From Streptomyces sp. B93 (lineage in GTDB: Bacteria > Actinomycetota > Actinomycetes > Streptomycetales > Streptomycetaceae), in contig NZ_JAGPXL010000033.1 of the NCBI RefSeq assembly GCF_018070565.1, positions 1 through 64,000 on the forward strand: a stretch of DNA of 64,000 nucleotides. Direction: 5' to 3'. The notes under the pieces are model-generated. The model was not told the origin of the DNA. It worked only from the letters and a program-made list of their open reading frames with translations, and did not search any database. The translations under genes were made by a program, and so were the position numbers. This document shows, in pieces, positions 41,456-49,197 of this stretch; the stretch's first letter is position 1, and each line of letters starts with the position of its first letter.

Positions 41456-41536
41456 GGGACGACCGTCTGGGACGACCGTTTGGGACGACCGTTTGGGACG
41501 ACCGTCTGGGATGACCGTTTGGGATGACCGTCTGGG
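41456..41536 (+). repeat. Six tandem 13-bp repeats before the quaternary-ammonium importer operon
   Basis: Consensus GGGAYGACCGTYT, copies starting at 41456, 41469, 41482, 41495, 41508 and 41521, then GGG. The only variation is C/T at positions 5 and 12. A degenerate seventh copy (CTGACCGTCA) lies just upstream and contains the hpdR stop codon. Copies 5 and 6 contain an ATG; the copy-6 ATG (41524) is in frame with the permease. The array lies between hpdR and the GTG at 41548. Confidence 0.93.
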
Positions 41537-41547
41537 GGTGCCCGCGC

Positions 41548-42195
41548 GTGAACTTCCTGGAGTACCTGGGCAGCCGCCACCAGCAGCTGCTCATCGACGC
41601 CTACCAGCACGCCAGCGTCGTCTTCCAGTGCATGGTCGTGGCCACCCTGATCGGTGTGTTCGTCGGCGTCGTCACCTACCGCTCCGAGTGGGCCGGGAAC
41701 CTCGCCACCCTGACCACCTCCACCATCCTGACCATTCCGTCGCTCGCCATGATCGGCCTGCTGATCCCGGTCGTCGGCCTCGGTGTGCCGCCGACCGTGA
41801 TCGCGCTGACGCTGTACGGGCTGCTGCCGATCGTGCGGAACTCCATCGTCGGGCTGCGCGGCGTCGACCCCTCGCTGGTGGACGCCGCCACCGGGATCGG
41901 CATGTCCCGGCTGTCCCGGCTGGTGCGGGTGGAGATGCCGCTGGCCTGGCCGCCCATCCTCACCGGTATCCGGGTCTCCACCCAGATGCTGATGGGCATC
42001 GCGGCCATCGCCGCCTACGCCTCCGGACCCGGCCTCGGCAATCTGATCTTCCGGGGCATCGCCTCCCTGGGCAGCAAGAACGCGCTGAACCAGGTGCTCG
42101 CGGGCACCCTCGGGATCATCGTGCTGGCCCTGCTGTTCGACGCCGTGTACGTCCTGATCGGGCGACTGACCATTCCCAGGGGGATCCGTGTCTGA
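41548..42195 (+). CDS. Quaternary ammonium (glycine betaine/choline/carnitine) ABC permease, OpuCB type
   Basis: 215 residues, about six transmembrane segments, the length of OpuCB/YehW-like permeases. ASVVFQCMVVATLIGVFVGVVTYRS, TILTIPSLAMIGLLIPVVGLGVPPTVIALTLYGLLPIVRNSIVGLR and the EAA-loop-like GVDPSLVDAATGIGMSRLSRLVRVEMP are all present. It transports compatible solutes for osmotic balance. GTG 41548 has GGGGGTG in good spacing; ATG 41524 (in the last tandem repeat) is an in-frame alternative. First gene of a four-gene operon. Confidence 0.88.
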   Translation: MNFLEYLGSRHQQLLIDAYQHASVVFQCMVVATLIGVFVGVVTYRSEWAGNLATLTTSTILTIPSLAMIGLLIPVVGLGVPPTVIALTLYGLLPIVRNSIVGLRGVDPSLVDAATGIGMSRLSRLVRVEMPLAWPPILTGIRVSTQMLMGIAAIAAYASGPGLGNLIFRGIASLGSKNALNQVLAGTLGIIVLALLFDAVYVLIGRLTIPRGIRV

Positions 42196-43447
42196 GACGG
42201 CCATCGAGGAGACCGGGCCCGGGACCGGCGCGACGATCGAGCTGGAGTGCCTCACCAAGCGGTACCCGGGGAGCCCGCAGCCCGCCGTCGACAACGTCAG
42301 CATGGAGATCAAGGCGGGCGAGACCGTCATCTTCGTCGGGCCGTCGGGATGCGGTAAGTCGACGACGCTCAAGATGATCAACAGGTTGATCGAGCCGTCC
42401 GGTGGCCGCATCCGGATCAACGGTGAGGACGTCACCGACATGGACCCGGTCAAGCTGCGCCGCAAGGTCGGCTACGCCATCCAGTCCGCCGGGCTGTTCC
42501 CGCACATGACCGTCGCCCAGAACATCGGACTCGTGCCGAGGATGGTCGGCTGGCCGAAGGCCCGGATCAAGGCGCGCGTCGAGGAACTCCTCGACCTGGT
42601 CGGCCTCGACCCCGGCGAGTTCCGGGGCCGCTACCCCCGCCAGCTCTCCGGCGGCCAGCAGCAGCGCGTCGGCGTCGCCCGGGCACTGGCGGCCGATCCG
42701 CCGGTGCTGCTGATGGACGAGCCGTTCGGCGCCGTGGACCCGATCACCCGCGACCACCTCCAGGACGAGCTGATCCGGCTCCAGCGCGAACTGCACAAGA
42801 CGATCGTGTTCGTCACCCATGACTTCGACGAGGCGATCAAGCTGGGCGACCGGATCGCCGTGCTGCGGGAGCGCTCGCACATCGCCCAGTTCGACACCCC
42901 GGAGGCGATCCTCACCAACCCGGCCGACGACTTCGTCTCCGGTTTCGTGGGCGCCGGAGCGGCCCTGAAGCGGCTCAACCTGACCCGTGTACGCGATGTG
43001 GAGATCACCGACTACCCGACGGTGACCGTCGACGACCCCTTGCAGGACATCTTCAACCGGCTGCGGTCCGGCGGCACCAACGAGATCCTGCTGCTCGACA
43101 GGCGGCGCCGGCCCTACAAGTGGCTGCGCCGCGGCGACCTCATGCGGGCCCGGGGCTCCCTCGCCCGCGCGGGCACCCTGGTGCACGACACGGTGACCCG
43201 GGACGCCACCCTGCGCGACGCGCTGGAGGCGGTCCTCACCGACAACGCTGGGCGGGTCGCGGTGACCGGGCGACGCGGCGCCTACGAGGGAGTCGTCGAC
43301 ATGGAGACGCTGATGAACTCCGTGCACGAACTGCTGGAAGCCGACCGCCTCGACGCCCTGGAACACCAGCACGAGCTGGAGGAGACCCGGGCGGCCCGGA
43401 CCCACGCCGAACAGGAGGGCGAGGAGGAGGGGGTGCCGAAGGCGTGA
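42188..43447 (+). CDS. Quaternary ammonium ABC transporter ATP-binding protein with CBS domains (OpuCA type)
   Basis: 419 residues. Walker A is GPSGCGKSTT, the signature LSGGQQQRVGVARALAADP, Walker B VLLMDEPFGAVD, and the H-loop VFVTHD. Beyond residue 270 the tail has two CBS-type motifs (YPTVTVDDPLQDIFNRLRSGGTNEILLLD, and TRDATLRDALEAVLTDNAGRVAVTGRRGAYEGVVDMETLM), typical of OpuA/OpuC ATPases gated by ionic strength or c-di-AMP. GTG 42188 overlaps the permease gene by 8 bases. The final 30 residues are highly charged. Confidence 0.93.
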   Translation: MSETAIEETGPGTGATIELECLTKRYPGSPQPAVDNVSMEIKAGETVIFVGPSGCGKSTTLKMINRLIEPSGGRIRINGEDVTDMDPVKLRRKVGYAIQSAGLFPHMTVAQNIGLVPRMVGWPKARIKARVEELLDLVGLDPGEFRGRYPRQLSGGQQQRVGVARALAADPPVLLMDEPFGAVDPITRDHLQDELIRLQRELHKTIVFVTHDFDEAIKLGDRIAVLRERSHIAQFDTPEAILTNPADDFVSGFVGAGAALKRLNLTRVRDVEITDYPTVTVDDPLQDIFNRLRSGGTNEILLLDRRRRPYKWLRRGDLMRARGSLARAGTLVHDTVTRDATLRDALEAVLTDNAGRVAVTGRRGAYEGVVDMETLMNSVHELLEADRLDALEHQHELEETRAARTHAEQEGEEEGVPKA

Positions 43448-44265
43448 CCGTCTCCCTGGAACGCTCCGACGCAGTGGCCGACCTCGAGAACGAGCCCGAG
43501 GCGCCGCCCCCGCCACCGGAGACCGCGCGCCGGGTCACCTGGCGGAAACTGGTGTTCCTGCCCACCCTGCTGATCGCCCTGCTGATGGCGACCTGGGCCT
43601 GGTTCGCCCAGGCGGACGTGGACCAGCTCACCCGCAACGCCCTGTCGGACGGCGCGGTCACCAAGGCGCTGTGGCAGCACATCCAGCTGACGGTGATCTC
43701 CACCTTCTTCGTGCTGGTCATCGCCATCCCGCTGGGCATCCTGCTGACCCGCGGGGCGTTCCGGAGGGCCACCCCCGTGGCGATGGCGTTCGCCAACATG
43801 GGCCAGGCGACCCCGGCGATCGGTCTGCTGGCGCTGCTCGTGATCTGGCTGGGCATCGGCCGCCGGTCGGCGCTCATCGGCATCATCATCTACGCCGTCC
43901 TGCCGGTGCTGGCGAACACCATCGCCGGCCTGCGCGCCAACGACCCCACCCTGCTGGAGGCGGCCCGCGGCATCGGCATGTCCCCGCTCGGCGTGCTGAC
44001 CCGGGTGGAACTCCCCCTCGCCGTCCCCCTCATCCTGGCGGGCGTGCGCACCGCGCTCGTCCTCAACGTCGGTACGGCGACCCTGGCGACCTTCGGCGGA
44101 GGCGGCGGCCTCGGCACCCTCATCACGACGGGCATCACCAGCCAGCGCATGCCGGTGCTCATGCTGGGCTCGATTCTCACCATCGCCCTCGCCCTGCTGG
44201 TGGACTGGCTGGCTTCCCTGGCGGAGCTGCTGCTACGGCCGCGGGGGCTGGAGGTGGGGACATGA
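43444..44265 (+). CDS. Quaternary ammonium ABC permease, OpuCD type
   Basis: 273 residues. After a Pro/Glu-rich cytoplasmic N-terminus (about 1-40) come six or so transmembrane segments (KLVFLPTLLIALLMATWAWF, IQLTVISTFFVLVIAIPLGILL, FANMGQATPAIGLLALLVIWLGIG and others), with the EAA loop NDPTLLEAARGIGMSPLGVLTRVELP. GTG 43444 overlaps the ATPase stop (GTGA). The two permeases are related but not identical, so the transporter uses a heterodimeric channel. Confidence 0.9.
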   Translation: MTVSLERSDAVADLENEPEAPPPPPETARRVTWRKLVFLPTLLIALLMATWAWFAQADVDQLTRNALSDGAVTKALWQHIQLTVISTFFVLVIAIPLGILLTRGAFRRATPVAMAFANMGQATPAIGLLALLVIWLGIGRRSALIGIIIYAVLPVLANTIAGLRANDPTLLEAARGIGMSPLGVLTRVELPLAVPLILAGVRTALVLNVGTATLATFGGGGGLGTLITTGITSQRMPVLMLGSILTIALALLVDWLASLAELLLRPRGLEVGT

Positions 44266-45239
44266 GGTGGCGTACGAGGACACTGCTGGCGTCGGTGGCG
44301 GGGGCTTCGGCGTTGGCGTCCGCCGGGTGCGGGCTGACCAGCGGCTCACCCATGGTCGACGACGTCCGGCCCGGCTCGATCGGCCAGGGCGAACCGCTCA
44401 AGGGCGCCGAACTCACCGTGACCTCGAAGGAGTTCACCGAGCAGCTGATCCTCGGCGCGATCATGGGCATCGCCTTCGAGGCCGCCGGGGCGGAGGTCCT
44501 CGACCGCACCGGCATCCAGGGCTCCGTCGGTACCCGGGAGGCCGTCAAGAGCGGCGACGCGGACGCCAACTACGAGTACACGGGCACCGCCTGGATCACC
44601 TACCTCGGCAACACCGAGCCGATCGCCGACCCGCAGGAACAGTGGGAGGCGGTGCGCAAGGCCGACCTCGAGGAGGGCCTGACCTGGCTGCCCCCGGCCG
44701 AGCTGAACAACACCTACGCCCTCGCCATGAACCAGTCCAACGCCAAGAAGTACGGCACCAAGACCCTCACCGAGGTCGCCGAACTCGCGGACTCCGACCC
44801 CGGCGCCGTGACCCTCTGCGTGGAGGGCGAGTTCCGCAACCGGGCCGACGGACTGCCGGGCATGAGCGAGAAGTACGGCATGGACGTCCCGGCCGCCAAC
44901 ATCACCCAGATGGACACCGGCATCATCTACACCCAGACCGCCAAGGGCGCCTGCACCTACGGGGAGGTGTTCACGACCGACGGCCGGATCAAGTCCATGG
45001 ACCTGGTGGTGATGGACGACGACAGGAAGTTCTTCCCGAACTACAACGCGGCGCCCGAGATCAACACCAAGACCCTCAAGGAATGGCCCGCCATCGCCAA
45101 CGTGATCAACCCCGTCACGGCACGCCTCGACAACGCCGTGGCCCAGGAACTGAACGCCAAGGTCGACGTCGACGGGGAGGACCCGCACCAGGTGGCGCTG
45201 GACTGGATGGTGAAGGAGGGGTTCGTGAAGGAGGGCTGA
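44262..45239 (+). CDS. Quaternary ammonium-binding lipoprotein (OpuCC/ProX type)
   Basis: 325 residues. Signal peptide with a lipobox-like ASAGC (Cys23). The mature fold is a substrate-binding protein of the glycine betaine family (LKGAELTVTSKEFTEQLILGAIMGIAFEAAGAEVLDRTGIQGSVGTREAVKSGDADANYEYTGTAWITYLG). Aromatic residues YEYTGTAW and YNAAPEIN are candidates for the cation-pi cage. ATG 44262 overlaps the permease stop (ATGA), giving a tightly coupled four-gene operon with the soluble receptor last. Confidence 0.92.
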   Translation: MRWRTRTLLASVAGASALASAGCGLTSGSPMVDDVRPGSIGQGEPLKGAELTVTSKEFTEQLILGAIMGIAFEAAGAEVLDRTGIQGSVGTREAVKSGDADANYEYTGTAWITYLGNTEPIADPQEQWEAVRKADLEEGLTWLPPAELNNTYALAMNQSNAKKYGTKTLTEVAELADSDPGAVTLCVEGEFRNRADGLPGMSEKYGMDVPAANITQMDTGIIYTQTAKGACTYGEVFTTDGRIKSMDLVVMDDDRKFFPNYNAAPEINTKTLKEWPAIANVINPVTARLDNAVAQELNAKVDVDGEDPHQVALDWMVKEGFVKEG

Positions 45240-45249
45240 GGGGCCTCGC

Positions 45250-46041
45250 TCAGCAGCTCGGCACCGACCCGCCGCCCTTCTCCAGCGCCACGAGCGACTC
45301 CACGGCGCCCTTGAGCGTCGTCACGGGGATCAGCCGCAGCCCCTCGGGCAGGTCCGACTTGGCGTCGGTGCACTCGGCCTTCGGCACCAGGAAGACGGTG
45401 GCCCCGTCCCGCCGGGCGGCCTGCGTCTTGAGGGCCACACCGCCGACCGGGCCGACGGTGCCGTCGGGGTCGATGGTCCCGGTCCCGGCGATGACCCGCC
45501 CCCCGGTGAGGTCCCCGCCGCTGCCGTCGCCGTCCAGCTTGTCGACGATCCCCAGCGAGAACAGCAGTCCGGCGCTGGGCCCGCCGACGTCGGCAAGCTC
45601 CAGGGTGACCTTGACGTCGTCGTCCCCGAGCTTCAGATAGGACAGCGCCGCCTCGGTCGCCGCGTCCTGCGACTGCCGCATCTGCTCGGTGTTGTACCGC
45701 TCGATCTCCTTCAGGTTGTCGCCGCTCGGATACACCGAGTCCCTCGGCATCACCGCCTGATCGGTACGCCACCACCCGTCGAGCACGTCGCCCAGCCCGA
45801 CCCGGGCATCGGGGCCGGTCGCCTCGATCGTCGTCATCCGCAGCTGCCCGCGCGTCTCCCGCACGTCCGCCCCGGAGATCGTGATCACCGGCGTCCCCTT
45901 GTCCTCCCCCAGCACATTCGCCGTCATCCCCGGCTGAGCCACCGAGAACGGCAACGGCGCGGCCACGGCAGTGACAATCAGCCCCACAACCGGCACAGCG
46001 GACACGACGACGGCCCACGGCCGAGAGAGACGAGAGAACAC
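45250..46041 (-). CDS. Membrane-anchored Lon-domain (S16) protease, YlbL-like
   Basis: 263 residues. An N-terminal membrane segment (AVVVSAVPVVGLIVTAVAAPLPF, about 10-32) anchors it outside the membrane. The C-terminal S16 domain has the Ser-Lys dyad Ser156 (GGPSAGLLFSLGIVD) and Lys205 (GGVALKTQAA). The central region (about 60-120), where YlbL proteins carry a PDZ domain, is short and PDZ-like motifs are hard to find. There is no ATPase domain. Actinobacterial proteins of this type may degrade misfolded envelope proteins. Converges on the Opu operon by 10 bases. Confidence 0.85.
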   Translation of the reverse strand: MFSRLSRPWAVVVSAVPVVGLIVTAVAAPLPFSVAQPGMTANVLGEDKGTPVITISGADVRETRGQLRMTTIEATGPDARVGLGDVLDGWWRTDQAVMPRDSVYPSGDNLKEIERYNTEQMRQSQDAATEAALSYLKLGDDDVKVTLELADVGGPSAGLLFSLGIVDKLDGDGSGGDLTGGRVIAGTGTIDPDGTVGPVGGVALKTQAARRDGATVFLVPKAECTDAKSDLPEGLRLIPVTTLKGAVESLVALEKGGGSVPSC

Positions 46042-46075
46042 GGGTTCAATCTAACCTGCGAGCCCTGGCGCAGCC

Positions 46076-46146
46076 GCGGGCCGCCTCCCCGTAGCTGCGG
46101 GCCGCCTCCCCGTAGCTGCGGGCCCGTCTCCGCGTAGCTGCGGGCA
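46076..46146. repeat. Three to four tandem 21-bp repeats between the protease and IclR genes
   Basis: GCGGGCCGCCTCCCCGTAGCT is repeated at 46076 and 46097 exactly, then at 46118 in a diverged 22-base form and at 46140 in a partial form. It lies upstream of the Lon-domain protease start. There is no coding function I can see. Confidence 0.8.
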
Positions 46147-46283
46147 GTCGTGCCGCAGGGCGGCACGGGTGGGCGCAGCGGCACCCGCCAGCGCCGGGCT
46201 GCGCAACGCCCCCCGCCCAGCACCAACGCCGCGCACCAGCCAACCGCCGGTCACCGCATCGCCCCCGCCCCGCCCAGCCCGCG

Positions 46284-46934
46284 CTAGCGCAACGCCTCCG
46301 CGACCTCCCGCGCCGCATCCATCACCCGCGGCCCCACCCGCTCCGGCACCGCATCCGCCAACATCACGACCCCCACACTCCCCTCGACCCCCGTCACCCC
46401 GAGCAACGGCGCCGCAGCACCACTCGCCCCCGCCTCCAGCTCCCCATGCGTCAGCGTGTAACCAGGATCACCGAACGGCTTCTGCCGAGCGGAGAGAATC
46501 GCCTTCCCCGCCGCCCCCCGCTCCAAGGCATGCCGAAACCCGGCCCGGTACGCCACGTGATAGTCCGTCCACGTCGGCTCCACCACCGCCACGGCCAACG
46601 CGTCCGTCCCGTCCACCAACGTCAGATGCGCCGTCGCCCCGATGTCCTCGGCCAACGCCCGCAACGCGGGCAACGCGGCCTCCCGCACCAGCGGATGCAC
46701 CTGTCGGCCCAGCCCCAGCACCCCGAGCCCGACCCGGGCCCGCCCGCCGAGGTCACGCCGTACCAGCGCATGCTGTTCCAACGTGGCGAGCAACCGGTAG
46801 ACAACGGTCCGGTTCACTCCGAGCTTGTTGGACAGCTCGGTGACGGTCAGCCCGTGATCCGTATCGGCCAGCAGCTTGAGGACCCGCAGTCCCCGGTCGA
46901 GCGTCTGAGAGGTCTCCGCGGTCACGACGCCCAC
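46284..46934 (-). CDS. IclR family transcriptional regulator
   Basis: 216 residues. The N-terminal winged HTH (SQTLDRGLRVLKLLADTDHGLTVTELSNKLGVNRTVVYRLLATLEQHALVRRD, about 9-60) is followed by an IclR effector-binding domain (PALRALAEDIGATAHLTLVDGTDALAVAVVEP ... RHALERGAAGKAIL). The effector and target are unknown; the divergent or upstream gene is the helicase 299 bases away. No catabolic operon is adjacent. GTG or ATG near 46934 starts the protein. Confidence 0.86.
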   Translation of the reverse strand: MGVVTAETSQTLDRGLRVLKLLADTDHGLTVTELSNKLGVNRTVVYRLLATLEQHALVRRDLGGRARVGLGVLGLGRQVHPLVREAALPALRALAEDIGATAHLTLVDGTDALAVAVVEPTWTDYHVAYRAGFRHALERGAAGKAILSARQKPFGDPGYTLTHGELEAGASGAAAPLLGVTGVEGSVGVVMLADAVPERVGPRVMDAAREVAEALR

Positions 46935-47232
46935 TCCTTCAGTGGTGAGGTCGGCAGCCCCCTCGCGGTCGTTGCGCCACCGGGTCCCGTCCCGGCGACG
47001 CGCTTCAGAGGCTGCCGATCGGCGGACGGCCCGGCCGCTCCGGGCCCAGTCGCTTCACGGCTGCGCTCCGCGGCGGCGCTGCCACGGGGCGTGTGCGTAG
47101 CGGGACATTAGCGAAGCAGGTTCGCTGAGCGGAAGGCTCCGTCCAGAATCCGGGCACCGACCTGTCGACGCGGGTTCCCTTTGCCTTCCTTTTGCCCTGA
47201 TACGCACGGCGCGCGAAGCCCGCGCGCACCCC
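46935..47232. other. 298-bp intergenic region with inverted repeat, IclR gene to helicase
   Basis: No gene seen. It contains an AGCGAA-GCAGG-TTCGCT inverted repeat (47110-47126, 6-bp arms, 5-base spacer) and a GC-rich stretch with small hairpins near 47030-47095. The region holds the promoter of the IclR gene (minus strand). Confidence 0.5.
47110..47126. promoter_or_regulatory. Inverted repeat AGCGAA-N5-TTCGCT upstream of the IclR gene
   Basis: A 17-base site typical in size for IclR or TetR operators, 176 bases upstream of the IclR start. Possible autoregulatory site; unproven. Confidence 0.35.
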
Positions 47233-49035
47233 TCACCGCATCCGGGTGGCCCACTCCTGCACCTTGGCGATCCGCTGCCGCAGCTGCCCCGCCGTCGCCT
47301 CCGCGCTCGGCGGTCCCCCGCACACCCGGCGCAGCTCGTTGTGGATGACGCCGTGCGGCTTGCCGCTCTGGTGGACGTAGGCGCCGACCATGGTGTTCAG
47401 CTGGCGGCGCAGCTCCATCAGTTCCTTGTGGGTGACCACCGGCCGCCGCTCGGCGGGCAGTTCGACCAGGTCGGCCTCGTGGTCGGGCTTCTTGCGGCTG
47501 TGCGCGATCTGCCGGGCCTGCCGCTTCTGGAGCAGCATCTGCACCTGGTCGGGTTCCAGCAGGCCCGGGATGCCGAGGTAGTCCTGCTCCTCGTCGCTGC
47601 CCGGGTGGGCCTGCATGCCGAACTCGGCGCCGTTGTACATCACCCGGTCGAAGACGGCGTCGGACTCCAGCGCCTCGAAGGGCAGCATGTCCTGGTCGCC
47701 GGTGTCCTCGTCCTTCTGCTGCTCGGCCTCCTTGAGGAGCTTCTCCTCCTCGGCGTACGGGTCCTCCTCGCCGCCCTTCTTGGGCTTGTCGAGGACGTGG
47801 TCCCGCTCGCGTTCCATCTCGCTGGCGAAGGAGAGCAGGTCGGGCACGGTCGGCAGGAACACGGACGCGGTCTCGCCGCGCCGCCGCGACCGCACGAAAC
47901 GCCCGACGGCCTGGGCGAAGAACAGCGGGGTGGAGATGGTCGTGGCGTACACGCCGACCGCGAGCCGGGGCACGTCGACGCCCTCGGACACCATGCGGAC
48001 GGCGACCATCCACCGGTCGTCGCCCTCGCTGAACTCGTCGATCCTCTTGGACGCCCCTGCGTCGTCGGAGAGCACGACGGTCGCCGCGTGCCCGGTGATC
48101 TCGCGGATCAGCTTGGCGTAGGAACGGGCCGAGTCCTGGTCGGAGGCGATGACCAGCGCGCCCGCGTCGGGAATGGCCTTGCGCACCTCGGTGAGGCGCT
48201 GGTCGGCGGCGCGCAGCACGGCGGGCATCCACTCACCGCGCGGGTCGAGCGCGGTGCGCCAGGCCTGGCTGATGGCGTCCTTGGTCATGGGTTCGCCGAG
48301 CCGGGCGGCGATCTCGTCACCGGCCTTGGTCCGCCAGCGCATGTTGCCGCTGTAGGACATGAAGATGACGGGGCGGACGACGTGGTCGGCGAGCGCGGAG
48401 CCGTACCCGTAGGTGTAGTCGGCGGCGGAGCGCCGGATGCCGTCGCCGCCCTCCTCGTACGTGACGAAGGGGATCGGGTTGGTGTCGGAGCGGAACGGCG
48501 TACCGGTGAGCGCGAGCCGCCGGGTCGCGGGCTCGAACGCCTCCAGACAGGCCTCGCCCCAGGACTTGCTGTCACCGGCGTGGTGGATCTCGTCGAGGAT
48601 GACGAGCGTCTTGCGCTGCTCGACCCGGTTGCGGTGCAGCATGGGCCGCACGCCGACACCCGCGTAGGTGACGGCGACCCCGTGGTACTCCTTGCCGAGC
48701 GGCCCGGCGCTGTACTCGGGGTCCAGCTTGATCCCTATCCGCGCCGCGGCCTCCGCCCACTGCTTCTTCAGGTGCTCGGTCGGCGCGACCACGGTCACCT
48801 GCTGCACGACATGGTGGTGCAGCAGCCAGGACGCCAGCGTCAGCGCGAACGTCGTCTTCCCGGCGCCGGGCGTGGCGACCGCGAGGAAGTCACGCGGCTG
48901 CTGCTGGAGGTACTTCTCCATCGCCCCCTGCTGCCAGGCCCGCAGCTTGCTTGCGGTACCCCAGGGCGCCCGTCCCGGAAAGGCGGGCGACAGATGGTGG
49001 GAGTGCGAGGACGTCGAGTGGGCGGTGGTAGTCAC
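47233..49035 (-). CDS. Superfamily II DEAD/DEAH-box helicase
   Basis: 600 residues. Motif I is ATPGAGKTTFAL (Lys60), motif II LDEIHHAGD (148-154), motif III ALTGTPFRSD and motif VI QAVGRFVRSRR, so the helicase core is complete (about 30-420). The last 180 residues are charged and end in a Leu-rich helical region, VQEWATRMR. Family is COG1061/SSL2-like (type III restriction/XPB superfamily without the nuclease). Partner and substrate unknown; no methylase or restriction subunit is adjacent, so it is not a restriction system. Confidence 0.87.
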   Translation of the reverse strand: MTTTAHSTSSHSHHLSPAFPGRAPWGTASKLRAWQQGAMEKYLQQQPRDFLAVATPGAGKTTFALTLASWLLHHHVVQQVTVVAPTEHLKKQWAEAAARIGIKLDPEYSAGPLGKEYHGVAVTYAGVGVRPMLHRNRVEQRKTLVILDEIHHAGDSKSWGEACLEAFEPATRRLALTGTPFRSDTNPIPFVTYEEGGDGIRRSAADYTYGYGSALADHVVRPVIFMSYSGNMRWRTKAGDEIAARLGEPMTKDAISQAWRTALDPRGEWMPAVLRAADQRLTEVRKAIPDAGALVIASDQDSARSYAKLIREITGHAATVVLSDDAGASKRIDEFSEGDDRWMVAVRMVSEGVDVPRLAVGVYATTISTPLFFAQAVGRFVRSRRRGETASVFLPTVPDLLSFASEMERERDHVLDKPKKGGEEDPYAEEEKLLKEAEQQKDEDTGDQDMLPFEALESDAVFDRVMYNGAEFGMQAHPGSDEEQDYLGIPGLLEPDQVQMLLQKRQARQIAHSRKKPDHEADLVELPAERRPVVTHKELMELRRQLNTMVGAYVHQSGKPHGVIHNELRRVCGGPPSAEATAGQLRQRIAKVQEWATRMR

Positions 49036-49197
49036 GGTCTCCGTGGTGGGTCGAACGGCTCGGCTACGTATGACAACCGGGCCACCCTACCGGCGCCACG
49101 AGGCGGTCATCGCGGGGACGCCGCCGGGCCGCCGAGGGTGGGACACACCTCACAGTCGGCGGGCGGGACCCGGCGACCGGACCGAAACCGGGCGGGG

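Noticed and set aside
41456..41536. CRISPR-like array
   Set aside because: Direct repeats of 13 bp with no spacers and no cas genes nearby; a simple tandem repeat.
47005..47229. A 74-codon minus-strand open frame between the helicase and IclR genes
   Set aside because: No ribosome site or family motif; a Pro/Arg-rich sequence in an intergenic region.
47233..49035. Restriction or phage-defence helicase
   Set aside because: No methylase, nuclease or other defence gene lies within 10 kb; a solitary housekeeping-type helicase.
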